This document shows, in pieces, positions 22,146-31,443 of a DNA stretch of 64,000 nt. A model generated the notes under the pieces. That model did not search any database. It had not been told where the DNA came from and saw only the letters and a program-made list of their open reading frames with translations. The DNA lies in the NCBI RefSeq assembly GCF_043555875.1, contig NZ_JBIGHW010000013.1, positions 1 through 64,000 on the forward strand. The letters run 5' to 3'. Numbering within the stretch: position 1 is the first letter of the stretch; every line of letters begins with the position of its first letter. Origin of the DNA: Pelomonas margarita (lineage in GTDB: Bacteria; Pseudomonadota; Gammaproteobacteria; Burkholderiales; Burkholderiaceae_C). A program made the translations under genes and the position numbers.

Positions 22146-22613
22146 TCAGCGGCGCGTCTTGGGGGCGAGCATGGTGCCGCGGCAGGTGAGCGCCCCGCAC
22201 CAGCAGGCGAACTGCTTCTTGACCTTGGCTGTGTGGCGCTCGTCGAGCACGAGGCCGTAGTCGTAGAACAGCTCCTCGCCGGGTTCGATGTCGCGCAGCG
22301 CCAGGATGAAGACGCGCCCATCGGTCTCGTCGGCCTCGCAGTTGGGCTCGCAGGCGTGGTTGATCCAGCGGGCGTCGTTGCCGTCGTGCAGCGCGTCGAT
22401 GACCTGGCCGCCTTCGATGTGGAAATAAAAGGTGTGATTGGGCTGGCTGGGGTCGTGCGGGTGGCGGCGCACCGCCTCGTCCCAGCTGATGCGCTCGCCG
22501 GTGTATTCGATGATGCGCGCGCCCGCCGCGATGGGCGCCACCGCGTACACGCCGCGCCCATGCACGCCGGAGTCACGGACTTCGATCTTGCGGCGCGGTG
22601 TTTTGGTGGCCAT
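22146..22613 (-). CDS. SET-domain protein (probable protein lysine methyltransferase)
   Basis: 155-residue protein consisting almost only of a SET domain: RDSGVHGRGVYAVAPIAAGARIIEYTGE at the start, then WINHACEPNCEA (the RFINHSCxPNC motif), ELFYDYG and a post-SET cysteine cluster CWCGALTCRG. These residues bind S-adenosylmethionine, the substrate lysine and zinc. Bacterial stand-alone SET proteins methylate lysines of cellular proteins, but their targets are mostly unknown. The gene leads the birA operon. The start at 22613 was chosen because the SET fold begins right after. Confidence 0.88.
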   Translation of the reverse strand: MATKTPRRKIEVRDSGVHGRGVYAVAPIAAGARIIEYTGERISWDEAVRRHPHDPSQPNHTFYFHIEGGQVIDALHDGNDARWINHACEPNCEADETDGRVFILALRDIEPGEELFYDYGLVLDERHTAKVKKQFACWCGALTCRGTMLAPKTRR

Positions 22614-22848
22614 CAAACGCTGTGGTACGGTGATTTCATGGGTGCGCGTGCGTGTAGGCGTGCGCGCGAGGCCCGGATTGTAGGCACCAGAAAGTGACAC
22701 CCCTCGGCCAAGGCGTGCCTTGGCCGGTCCCCCGAGGGGACGGCGATTGACCGGGCATGGAGCCCGGTCAACATCGCCTGACGGGCCGGCTTGGGAGCGG
22801 CCCGGCGCTCGGCCCGGAAGACGAACAGACAACCTGATTGAACGACCG
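22614..22848. other. Divergent intergenic region containing a long-form repeat
   Basis: 235 bases between the SET gene and topB. Half is taken by the dispersed repeat (22700-22816). The promoters of both genes must lie in the remaining 86 bases next to the SET gene and 32 bases before topB; I could not identify them. Confidence 0.5.
22700..22816 (+). repeat. Dispersed GC-rich repeat, long form (copy 5)
   Basis: Starts CCCCTCGGCC, contains GGTCCCCCGAGGGGAC, then an extra stem GGCGAT-TGACCGGGC/GCCCGGTCA-ACATCGCC, and ends CTTGGGAGCGGCCCGG-CGCTCGGCCCG. The extra inner hairpin is absent from copies 1 and 6. Confidence 0.9.
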
Positions 22849-25524
22849 ATGACGAAGACCCTGATCATTGCCGAGAAGCCCTCTGTCGCGCAGGACATCG
22901 TCCGCGCGCTGACCCCTGTGGCGGGCAAGTTCGACAAGCACGACGACCACTTCGAGAACGAGCAGTACGTCGTCAGCTCGGCCGTGGGCCACCTGGTGGA
23001 AATCGCGGCGCCCGAGGAGTTCGACGTCAAGCGCGGCAAGTGGAGCTTCGCCAATCTGCCGGTGATCCCGCCTCACTTCGACCTGAACCCCATCGACAAG
23101 AACAAGGGCCGGCTCAACGCGCTGACCAAGCTGATCCGCCGCAAGGATGTGACGGCCCTCATCAACGCCTGCGACGCGGGGCGCGAGGGCGAGCTGATCT
23201 TCCGCCTCATCGAGCAGTACGCCACGCCGGCCAAGGGCCCGCTGAACAAGCCCATCAAGCGGTTGTGGCTGCAGTCCATGACGCCCGCGGCCATCCGCGA
23301 CGGCTTCGAAAAGCTGCGCAGCGACGCGCAGATGCTGCCGCTGGCCGACGCCGCGCGCTGCCGCTCCGAGGCTGACTGGCTGGTGGGCATCAACGGCACG
23401 CGGGCCATGACGGCCTTCAACTCGCGCGACGGCGGCTTCTTCCTGACGACGGTGGGCCGCGTGCAGACGCCGACGCTGTCGGTCGTCGTGGAGCGCGAAG
23501 AGAAGATCCGCAAGCACGTCGCCCGCGACTATTGGGAGCTGCGCGCCAACTTCGACGCCCAGGCCGGCCAGTACGAGGGCAAGTGGTTCGACCCGGCCTG
23601 GAAGAAGAACGACGACGCCGAGCGCCGTGCCGACCGGCTGTGGAACGCGGCTGACGCTGAGGCCATCGCGAAGGCGGTGCTGGGCCAGCCCGCCATGGTG
23701 ACGGAAGAAAGCAAGCCCAGCACGACGAGCTGCGGCGGCCTGTACGACCTGACGACGCTGCAGCGCGAGGCCAACTCGCGCTTCGGCTTCTCGGCCAAGA
23801 CGACGCTGTCCATCGCGCAGGCGCTGTATGAAAAGCACAAGGTGCTGACCTACCCGCGGACGGACTCGCGCTTCCTGCCCGAGGACTACCTGGCCGTGGC
23901 CAAGGACACGGCCAAGATGCTGGCGACGGAAGACCTGCCCGGCCCGCTGGCCGCGCTGTCGCAGCACGCCGCCAAGTCTCTGAAGGAGGGCTACATCAAG
24001 CCCACCAAGAAGGTGTTCGACAACGCCAAGGTGTCGGATCACTTCGCCATCATCCCGACGCTGCAGGCGCCCAAGGCGCTGACCGAGGTGGAGGCCAAGC
24101 TGTACGACATGGTCGTCAAGCGCTTCCTGGCGGTGTTCTTCCCGCCGGCCGAGTTCCTGGTCACGACGCGTATCAGCAAGGTGCTGGTGACTGGCCCCTC
24201 GGTCGCGCGTACGCGTCCGGTCCCCCAAGGGGACGCCGCCGCCCTTGGGAGCGGCCCGGCGGGCGGCGCGCATCACTTCCAGACCAACGGCAAGGTGCTG
24301 GTGAAGCCGGGCTGGCTGGCCGTCTACGGCAAGGACGTGGACGACGAGGACGCCAACCTCGTGCCGGTGAACACCGGCGAGGTCGTGCGCACCGAGAGCG
24401 TGGACGTGAAGGCGCTGCAGACCAAGCCGCCGGCGCGCTACACGGAAGCCACGCTGCTCTCCGCGATGGAAGGCGCCGGCAAGCTGATCGACGACGACGA
24501 ACTGCGCGAGGCCATGGCCGAGAAGGGGCTGGGCACGCCGGCCACGCGTGCGGCCACCATCGAAGGCCTGATCACCGAGAAGTACATGCTGCGCGAAGGC
24601 CGCGAGCTGATTCCGACGGCCAAGGCCTTCCAGCTGATGACGCTGCTGCGTGGCCTGGAGGTGGAAGACCTGACCAAGCCCGAGCTGACCGGCGACTGGG
24701 AGTCCAAGCTTGCCGCGATGGAGAGGGGCAAGCTCAGCCGCGAGCAGTTCATGGCCGAGATCGCGGCCATGACCGAGAAGATGGTCGCCAAGGCCAAGGG
24801 CTACGACCGCGACACCATCCCTGGCGACTACGCGACGCTGAAGGTGCCGTGCCCCACCTGCGGCGGCGTGGTCAAGGAGAACTACCGGCGCTTCACCTGC
24901 ACCGGCAAGGACGGCGCAGCCGAAGGCTGCGGCTTCTCGATCGGCAAGATCCCCGGCGGCCGCAGCTTCGAGCTGGGCGAGGTGGAGACCTTCCTCGCCA
25001 ACAAGAAGATCGGCCCGCTGGAAGGCTTCCGCTCCAAGGCGGGCTGGCCGTTCACGGCCGAGCTGGCGCTGGTCTATGACGACGAGATCGCCAACTGGAA
25101 GCTGGAGTTCGACTTCGGCGAGGACGCCAAGAAGGCCGAGAACGATGGCGAGCCGGTGGACTTCTCCGGCCAGCAGAGCCTGGGCGCCTGCCCCAAGTGC
25201 CAGGGCCATGTGTTCGAGCATGGCGCCAACTACGTCTGCGAGCACTCGGTGGGCGAAAAGGTGACCTGCGACTTCAAGACCGGCAAGGTCATCCTGACCC
25301 AGCCTATTGAGCCGCCGCAGGTGCATAAGCTGCTGGCCGAGGGCAAGACCGACCTGCTGGAGAACTTCGTTTCCAACAAGACGCGCCGCAAGTTCAAGGC
25401 CTTCCTGGCCTATGACAAGAAGGAAGGCAAGGTCGTCTTCGAGTTCGAGCCGCGCGCGGGCAAGCCGGCGGCGAAGGCTGCAGGCAAGGCGGCGCCGGCC
25501 AAGAAGACCGCCGCCAAGCGCTAA
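22849..25524 (+). CDS. topB: DNA topoisomerase III, with one in-frame repeat insertion
   Basis: Type IA topoisomerase acting in decatenation and recombination. The Toprim domain is at the N-terminus (LIIAEKPSVAQDIVRAL; acidic DAGREGELIF near 100). The catalytic Tyr335 lies in TYPRTDSRFLP. The C-terminal part has two cysteine clusters (CPTCGGVV...C and CPKCQGHVF...C) and a Lys/Ala-rich DNA-binding tail (AAKAAGKAAPAKKTAAKR). A 26-residue Gly/Ala/Pro-rich insert at about residues 449-474 is encoded by a copy of the dispersed repeat in frame. It probably sits in a surface loop of the gate domain. Start at 22849; the upstream frame is repeat sequence. Confidence 0.95.
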   Translation: MTKTLIIAEKPSVAQDIVRALTPVAGKFDKHDDHFENEQYVVSSAVGHLVEIAAPEEFDVKRGKWSFANLPVIPPHFDLNPIDKNKGRLNALTKLIRRKDVTALINACDAGREGELIFRLIEQYATPAKGPLNKPIKRLWLQSMTPAAIRDGFEKLRSDAQMLPLADAARCRSEADWLVGINGTRAMTAFNSRDGGFFLTTVGRVQTPTLSVVVEREEKIRKHVARDYWELRANFDAQAGQYEGKWFDPAWKKNDDAERRADRLWNAADAEAIAKAVLGQPAMVTEESKPSTTSCGGLYDLTTLQREANSRFGFSAKTTLSIAQALYEKHKVLTYPRTDSRFLPEDYLAVAKDTAKMLATEDLPGPLAALSQHAAKSLKEGYIKPTKKVFDNAKVSDHFAIIPTLQAPKALTEVEAKLYDMVVKRFLAVFFPPAEFLVTTRISKVLVTGPSVARTRPVPQGDAAALGSGPAGGAHHFQTNGKVLVKPGWLAVYGKDVDDEDANLVPVNTGEVVRTESVDVKALQTKPPARYTEATLLSAMEGAGKLIDDDELREAMAEKGLGTPATRAATIEGLITEKYMLREGRELIPTAKAFQLMTLLRGLEVEDLTKPELTGDWESKLAAMERGKLSREQFMAEIAAMTEKMVAKAKGYDRDTIPGDYATLKVPCPTCGGVVKENYRRFTCTGKDGAAEGCGFSIGKIPGGRSFELGEVETFLANKKIGPLEGFRSKAGWPFTAELALVYDDEIANWKLEFDFGEDAKKAENDGEPVDFSGQQSLGACPKCQGHVFEHGANYVCEHSVGEKVTCDFKTGKVILTQPIEPPQVHKLLAEGKTDLLENFVSNKTRRKFKAFLAYDKKEGKVVFEFEPRAGKPAAKAAGKAAPAKKTAAKR
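24193..24270 (+). repeat. Dispersed GC-rich repeat, short form, inside topB (copy 6)
   Basis: 78 bases, exactly 26 codons. Starts GGCCCCTCGGTCGCG, contains GGTCCCCCAAGGGGAC and ends CTTGGGAGCGGCCCGG. It lacks the inner hairpin, like copy 1. Confidence 0.88.
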
Positions 25525-25595
25525 TCCATCATCTCCATGCAATTGCGCCTATGCTGCGCCCTCGGCCCGCCAACGGGCCACGAGGGGAGTCGCTG

Positions 25596-27446
25596 ATGAG
25601 CATAGGCATTCAGACACGTCTGACCGCCGGCATCGCGCTGGTGGCCAGCCTGCTCGTGGTGGCCGTGGGCTGGACCTGGACGGTCTATGAGGAGCGCGAG
25701 CTCGTCAAGGCGCTGCAGCAGCGCGAGGCGCGCATGGCCGGGCTCATCGAGCGAGGCTTTGCCGGCCCGATCTGGAACCTGGACCACGTGGCCATCGAGA
25801 ACCTGCTCGACGCCGTCATGGCCGACCCCGAGGTGCACGCCATCGAGCTGCGCGGGCTGGGCCTGCGTGGCGGGCTGGCGCGGCGCGAGCGCAGCCACGC
25901 GGGCAGCGGCCTGCTGGTGCGCGAGTTCGCCGTCAATTACCAGCCCGGTGCCGACGCGCCCGGCGCTCAGGTTGCGACGGCAGTGCTGACCTTCACGCGC
26001 ATCCACATCGACGAGCAGGTCCGCCGCACGCGGGTGTTCTTCCTGGAGCTGATGGCCGTGGTGCTGGTGGGCATCGTGGCGGCCAGTTCGCTGTTGGTGC
26101 ACTGGCTGGTGCGCCGGCCCGTGGCGCGGCTGGGTGGCCTGGCCCAGCGCGTGGCGGCGGGCGACCTGGGGGCGCAGGAGACCGTGGAGCGGGCCGACGA
26201 GATCGGCGAGCTGACCCGGCAGTTCAACGACATGAGCCTGGCACTGCGCGGTGCGGGCGAGCAGGTGGGGCGCGCCTCGCTGACGCTGCGTGTCAGCGAG
26301 GCGCGCTACCGCAGCCTGTTCGAGAACGCGACGCAGGGCATCTTCCAGGCAGACGCCGAGGGGCGGGTGCTGCAACTCAACCGCGAGTTGACGCGGATGC
26401 TGGGCCTGGGCGAGCAATCGGTGGCGGGCCGGCGGCTGCGCGAGGTGGCCGGCGTGGCGCGGGACGACATGCTGCGCATCACCCATCTGATGAACGAGCA
26501 GGGGCGGGTGCAGCAGGTGCAGCTGCCGCTGCGGGTGCCGGGCGGCGCCTCGCTGTGGGTGGAGCTGAGCGCGCACTGGGTGGACGCCGGTGGCGGGCAG
26601 CGCCGCGTGGAGGGCATGGTGAGCGACATCTCGCTGCGCCGCCAGGCCGAGGCCGAGCTGGCGCGTCATCGCGAGCACCTGGAAGAGCTGGTGCTGGAGC
26701 GCACGGCCGAGCTCAACGAGGCCAAGCTGCGCGCCGAGGCGGCCAACCAGGCCAAGGGCCGCTTCCTGGCCACGATGAGCCACGAGTTCCGCACGCCGCT
26801 GAACGCCATCCTCGGCTTCACGCAGCTGATGCAGATGGATGCCGGCGTGCCGGTGGCGCAGAAGGCCCGGCTGCAGCTGATGCGTGACTCCGGCCTGCAC
26901 CTGCTGGAGCTGATCAACGATGTGCTGGACATGGCCAGCATCGAGGCCGGCAAGGTCAGTCTCAAGCCCGCGCCGGTGGACCTGCGCGCGCTGCTGGACA
27001 TGGCCTGCGACAGCGTGCGCCTGCGCGCCGAGCAGAAGAACCTGGCGTTCGCGGTGGACATCGACCCCCGCCTGCCGCAGCAGGTGCTGGTGGATGGCCA
27101 GCGCCTGCGCCAGGTGCTGCTGAACCTGCTGTCCAACGCGGTGAAGTTCACCGACAGCGGCACGGTCAGCCTGGCGGCCGGCCTGCTGGAGCCGGTGCAG
27201 GCGGGCCAGGCGCGCCTGCACTTCAGCGTGACCGACAGCGGCATCGGCATGACGGCGGCCCAGCAGGCGCGGCTGTTCCAGGCCTTCGAGCAGGTCTCCG
27301 AGGCCTCGCGCACGCTGGGCGGCACCGGGCTGGGGCTGTCCATCAGCCAGCAGTTGGTGCGCCTGATGGGCAGCCAGATCCTCGTGCAGAGCACGGCGGG
27401 GCACGGCAGCAGCTTCGGCTTTGAGCTTCGGCTGGCTGTGGCGTGA
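25596..27446 (+). CDS. Membrane sensor histidine kinase with HAMP and PAS domains
   Basis: 616 residues. One helix near the start (AGIALVASLLVVAVGWTW), a periplasmic region of about 130 residues, a second helix (FLELMAVVLVGIVAASSLLVHWL), HAMP (RRPVARLGGLAQRVAAGDLG), a PAS domain (YRSLFENATQGIFQADAEGRV) and a short coiled coil (LEELVLERTAELNEAK). The HisKA box is RFLATMSHEFRTPLNAIL, followed by an ATPase domain with N, G1 (DSGIGM) and G2 (GGTGLGLSI) boxes. No receiver domain and no response regulator nearby, so it is an orphan kinase. The start at 25596 has GGGGAG upstream. It follows topB by 71 bases. Confidence 0.92.
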   Translation: MSIGIQTRLTAGIALVASLLVVAVGWTWTVYEERELVKALQQREARMAGLIERGFAGPIWNLDHVAIENLLDAVMADPEVHAIELRGLGLRGGLARRERSHAGSGLLVREFAVNYQPGADAPGAQVATAVLTFTRIHIDEQVRRTRVFFLELMAVVLVGIVAASSLLVHWLVRRPVARLGGLAQRVAAGDLGAQETVERADEIGELTRQFNDMSLALRGAGEQVGRASLTLRVSEARYRSLFENATQGIFQADAEGRVLQLNRELTRMLGLGEQSVAGRRLREVAGVARDDMLRITHLMNEQGRVQQVQLPLRVPGGASLWVELSAHWVDAGGGQRRVEGMVSDISLRRQAEAELARHREHLEELVLERTAELNEAKLRAEAANQAKGRFLATMSHEFRTPLNAILGFTQLMQMDAGVPVAQKARLQLMRDSGLHLLELINDVLDMASIEAGKVSLKPAPVDLRALLDMACDSVRLRAEQKNLAFAVDIDPRLPQQVLVDGQRLRQVLLNLLSNAVKFTDSGTVSLAAGLLEPVQAGQARLHFSVTDSGIGMTAAQQARLFQAFEQVSEASRTLGGTGLGLSISQQLVRLMGSQILVQSTAGHGSSFGFELRLAVA

Positions 27447-27552
27447 GCTGGGTATCGGCGGTGTCCGCCGCGCGCATGCACGCCACGGGGTCGGTTGTGC
27501 TTTGGGCGTGCCGCCTGAGCAGGTCGGCTCGAGGCCCGGACAAGGGCTGGCC

Positions 27553-28539
27553 ATGACGTGGGCCATCGCTGCCAAGTTGCTGGCCATTCTGGTGGCCGTT
27601 GCGATTGGCTGGGTCGTGGGCCGCATGCGCTGGCTGGGCGGCGGCGCCGCCGGCAGCGACAGCGACCCCGCTCGCGTGCTGGCCAACGCGGCCTTCTACA
27701 TCTTCGTGCCGGCGCTGCTGTTCCGCACTACGGCGCGGCTGGACACCGACGCGCTGCCCTGGGCCTTCCTGGGCGCCTTCTTCGTGCCGGCGCTGCTGCT
27801 GGTGGGCCTGCTGTATGCGCTGTACCGCTGGCGCCGCCCGCCGGGCGAGAACGTCGTGGCGCCCAGCGTCAAGGCCATCACGGCCGGCTTCGGCAACACG
27901 CTGCAGGTGGGCCTGCCGGTGGCGGCGGGCGTGTTCGGCGAGCAGGGGCTGGCGCTGCACATCGCCGTCGTCAGCCTGCATGCGCTGTGCATCCTCAGCC
28001 TGCTGACCACGCTGGTGGAGCTTGACCTGGCGCGCGAGCGCAGCGGCGGCAGCCTGCTGGACACGCTGGCGCAGACCGTGCGCAACACCGTCATCCACCC
28101 GGTCGTGCTGCCTGTGCTGGCCGGCCTGGCCTGGGGCGCGACCGGCGTGCCGCTGCCCGCCGTCGCGGATGAGGCGCTGCAGACGCTGGGCACGGCCGTG
28201 GTGCCGCTGTGCCTCACGCTGATCGGCATGTCGCTCGCCTACTACGGCTGGCCGCGCACCTGGAACGGCCTGCTGGGCCTGGTGGCCGCCAAGCTGATGC
28301 TGATGCCGGCCGTCGTGCTGGTGCTGGCCTACTGGGGCCTGGGGCTGCGCGGCATGCCGCTGGCCGTCATCGTGATGATCGCGGCGCTGCCCACGGGCTC
28401 CAACGCGCTGATCTTTGCGCAGCGCTACCGCGCGCTGGAGGCCGAGGTGACGGCTGCCACGGTGGTGTCCACCATCCTCTACGTGGCCACGGCACCGCTG
28501 TGGCTGGCGCTGCTGGCCTGGTTGTCCCCCTGGCCCTGA
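27553..28539 (+). CDS. AEC (auxin efflux carrier) family transporter
   Basis: 328-residue inner membrane protein with about ten hydrophobic segments in two halves. Features of the AEC family include VGRMRWLG after the first helix, FYIFVPALLFRTTARL and GNTLQVGLPVAAGVFGEQG in the first half, and AALPTGSNALIFAQRY in the second. Family members move small organic acids or amino-acid-like compounds; the substrate here is unknown. The start at 27553 begins the first helix directly. It lies alone between a sensor kinase and an M16 protease. Confidence 0.9.
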   Translation: MTWAIAAKLLAILVAVAIGWVVGRMRWLGGGAAGSDSDPARVLANAAFYIFVPALLFRTTARLDTDALPWAFLGAFFVPALLLVGLLYALYRWRRPPGENVVAPSVKAITAGFGNTLQVGLPVAAGVFGEQGLALHIAVVSLHALCILSLLTTLVELDLARERSGGSLLDTLAQTVRNTVIHPVVLPVLAGLAWGATGVPLPAVADEALQTLGTAVVPLCLTLIGMSLAYYGWPRTWNGLLGLVAAKLMLMPAVVLVLAYWGLGLRGMPLAVIVMIAALPTGSNALIFAQRYRALEAEVTAATVVSTILYVATAPLWLALLAWLSPWP

Positions 28540-28608
28540 CCAACCGCACTTGCCGCCGCAGGGCCCCTGCTGGCTCAATGCGGCCACCTTTGCAGAAAGC
28601 CCTGTTGC

Positions 28609-31443
28609 ATGAGCACTCCCACCCCGCGCCGCCTGTTGGCCCTGCTGGCCCTGGCGGGCTTGTTGCACGCCACGTTGCCGGCCCAGGCTGAGCCCGCGAC
28701 GGCCGGTGCCGTCAGTGTTGAAGCCGGCCGGCTGGCCATCCGGCATGAGAAGTTCGTGCTGGCCAATGGCTTCGAGGTCATCCTGGTGCCGGACCGCCGG
28801 CTGCCGCTGGTGGCCTTCAACCTGTGGGTGCATGCCGGCCCGCGCAACGAGGCCCAGGGGCAGACGGGCTTCGCGCACCTGTTCGAGCATCTGGTGTTCG
28901 CCGGCAGTCGCCATGTGCCGCGCGGCGCGTTCGACAAGCACATCGACGCTGCCGGCGGCACCGACAGCAACGGCTCCACCAACTTCGACCGCACCAACTA
29001 CTTCTTCACGCTACCCGCCAACCAGCTGGAGAAGGGCCTGTGGCTGAAGGCCGACATGCTGGGCTGGATGATCGACGAGGTGGACTCGGTGGCCCTGGCC
29101 AACCAGCAGGACGTGGTGCGCAACGAGCGCCGCCAGACCACCGAGAACCAGCCCTACGGCCTGGTTGAGGAGGCCAAGTACCACGCGCTCTACCCCGAGG
29201 GCCACCCCTACCGCGCGGCCGTCATCGGCTCGCACGCCGACATCCAGCGCATCCAGCTCAAGGATGTGAAGGACTTCGCCCGCACTTACTACCGGCCCAA
29301 CAACGCGACGCTGGTGCTGGCCGGTGACTTCGACCCGGCCCAGGCGAAGGCGCTGGTGCAGAAGTACTTCGGCACGCTCAAGCCCGGCCCCAAGCCGCCC
29401 GAGGTGCGCGTGACCACGCCCGAGATCACGCAGGAGCGCCGCCTCGTCATGACCGACCGCGTGGAGCTGCCCCGGCTCAATCTGGCCTGGCACACGCCGC
29501 CCTTGTACCAGCCCGGCGATGCCGAGCTCGACGTGGCCGCCCATGTGCTGGGCGGCGGCAAGGCCAGCCGGCTGTACGGCCTGCTGGTGCGCGAGAAACA
29601 GCTGGCGCAGAGCGTGGCCGTGATGCAGGGCTCGCAGTCGCTGAGCTCGGTGTTCGACATCGAGGTCGTGGCCCGGCCGGGTGTGTCGCTGGACGAGATC
29701 GAGCGCCTGGTGGACGCCGAGATCGCGCGCCTGGCCGCCACGCCGCCCACGGCTGCCGAGCTCGCGCAGGCGCGTGCCGTCATCGAGACGCAGGTGCTGC
29801 AGCGCATGGAGAAGGTGGCCACGCTGGCCGACCTCGTCAACCACTACAACCAGATGGCCGGCGACCCGGGCTTCCTGGCGCAAGACCTGGCCCGCTACGA
29901 CGCGCTGACGCCAGCGGCGGTCAGTGCCGCCACGGCGCAGTGGCTGCAGCGCGAGCGCCGTGTCGTCATCCACGCGCAGCCGGGCGACAAGCTGTTGCCG
30001 CCCGAGGTGCCCACGCCGCCCATGCCCACCCGGGCCGCCAAGGGCGAGCGGGAGTCGCTGAACGGCCCCGAGCCGTGGCGCCTGAAGCCGCCCGCCGCGG
30101 CCTCGGCCAAGCCGCTGGCCTTGCCGGCGGCGCAGAGCTTCACGCTACCCAACGGGCTCACCGTCATCCATTCGCCCAAGCCTGGCCTGCCGCTGGTCAG
30201 CGCCAGCCTGGTGCTGCGCGCCGGCCAGGCCGCCAACCCGGCCGACAAGCCCGGCCTGGCTGGTTTTGTGGCGGCGATGCTGCCCGAGGGCTCGGCCACG
30301 CGCAGCGCGCAGCAGATCGCCGAAGGCCTGGCCGGCCTGGGCGCCACGCTGAGCGCGCAGGCCGGCGCTGAGGAGGCGCGGCTGGCGTTTTCCGGCCGCA
30401 AGGCCGCCGCCCGCGAGGGCCTGGCGCTGCTGGCGGAGCTGGCCCTCAGCCCCGCGTTCGCTGACGCCGACATCGAGCGCATCCGCGCGCAGCGTCTGGC
30501 CGCGCTGGCGCAGGTGCGCGAGCAGCCCGACCTGCTGGCCGAGGTGGTGGGCCAGCGTGCCGTCTACGGCGAGGGCCACCCGCTGGCCGAGAATGCGCTG
30601 GGCACCGTGGCCAGCCTGCGCGCGCTGGACGCGGCCGCGCTGCGCGCCTTCTGGCAGGCGCACTACCGCCCGGAGCGCGCCGCGCTGGTGGTGGCGGGCG
30701 ACCTGAGCGAGGCCGAGCTGCGCGCCCTCGTGCAGCCGCTGTTCGGCGCCTGGCAGGGCCGGGGCGAGGCGCCGGCCCTGGCGCCGCTGCCGCCTGCGCG
30801 GCCCACGGCGGCCCGCACCCTCGTGGTGGACCAGCCGGGGGCGTCGCAGACGGCGCTGGCCATCGTCTCCCCCGGGCCGACAGCGGCTACGCCCGACGCC
30901 GCGCCGCTCAAGCTGATGAACGCGGCCCTGGGCGGGCTGTTCACGTCGCGCATCAACCACCAGCTGCGCGAGGTCAAGGGCTACACCTACGGCATCTACT
31001 CCGGCTACACGCTGGGTCGCGAGCGGGGCGAGTTCGGCATCCATGGCAGCGTGCGCACCGACGCGACCGGCCCGGCCGTGGCCGAGATCTGGCGCCAGGT
31101 CACCGGCATGCGCACCCGCCCCATGGGCGCGGCCGAGCTGACGCGGGTGCGCAATGCGCAACTGCTGTCGCTGCCCGGCCTGTTCGACACCAACGGCGCG
31201 GTCGTGGCCGGCTATGCGGGCAACTGGGCTATCGGGCGGCCGCTGTCGTCCATCACCGCGCTGCCGGCGCAGTACGCCGCCATCACCGCCGCCGATGCGC
31301 TGAAGGCGGCCCGGCAACACTTAGATCCCTCGCAGCTCATCGTCGTGGCCGTGGGCGACCGCGCCAAGGTGCTGCCGCAGCTGCGCAAGCTGGGCCGCCA
31401 GGTCGAGCTGCGCGACGCCGAGGGGCAGCTATCCCGGCAATGA
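28609..31443 (+). CDS. Exported M16-family zinc metalloprotease (two-domain, pitrilysin-like)
   Basis: 944 residues with a signal peptide (LLALLALAGLLHATLPAQA, cleavage near 27). The first M16 domain holds the inverted zinc motif H90LFEH94 and the downstream glutamate region (NERRQTTENQPYG). The second half (about 500-930) is a degenerate M16 domain without the zinc motif but with the conserved RINHQLREVKGYTYGIYSGY substrate-binding segment. Exported M16 proteins degrade peptides in the periplasm. The gene converges with parA, overlapping it by 15 bases. Confidence 0.92.
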   Translation: MSTPTPRRLLALLALAGLLHATLPAQAEPATAGAVSVEAGRLAIRHEKFVLANGFEVILVPDRRLPLVAFNLWVHAGPRNEAQGQTGFAHLFEHLVFAGSRHVPRGAFDKHIDAAGGTDSNGSTNFDRTNYFFTLPANQLEKGLWLKADMLGWMIDEVDSVALANQQDVVRNERRQTTENQPYGLVEEAKYHALYPEGHPYRAAVIGSHADIQRIQLKDVKDFARTYYRPNNATLVLAGDFDPAQAKALVQKYFGTLKPGPKPPEVRVTTPEITQERRLVMTDRVELPRLNLAWHTPPLYQPGDAELDVAAHVLGGGKASRLYGLLVREKQLAQSVAVMQGSQSLSSVFDIEVVARPGVSLDEIERLVDAEIARLAATPPTAAELAQARAVIETQVLQRMEKVATLADLVNHYNQMAGDPGFLAQDLARYDALTPAAVSAATAQWLQRERRVVIHAQPGDKLLPPEVPTPPMPTRAAKGERESLNGPEPWRLKPPAAASAKPLALPAAQSFTLPNGLTVIHSPKPGLPLVSASLVLRAGQAANPADKPGLAGFVAAMLPEGSATRSAQQIAEGLAGLGATLSAQAGAEEARLAFSGRKAAAREGLALLAELALSPAFADADIERIRAQRLAALAQVREQPDLLAEVVGQRAVYGEGHPLAENALGTVASLRALDAAALRAFWQAHYRPERAALVVAGDLSEAELRALVQPLFGAWQGRGEAPALAPLPPARPTAARTLVVDQPGASQTALAIVSPGPTAATPDAAPLKLMNAALGGLFTSRINHQLREVKGYTYGIYSGYTLGRERGEFGIHGSVRTDATGPAVAEIWRQVTGMRTRPMGAAELTRVRNAQLLSLPGLFDTNGAVVAGYAGNWAIGRPLSSITALPAQYAAITAADALKAARQHLDPSQLIVVAVGDRAKVLPQLRKLGRQVELRDAEGQLSRQ

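Noticed and set aside
22768..25542. A 924-codon open frame antisense to topB
   Set aside because: Shadow of topB with the same low-complexity composition; no family features.
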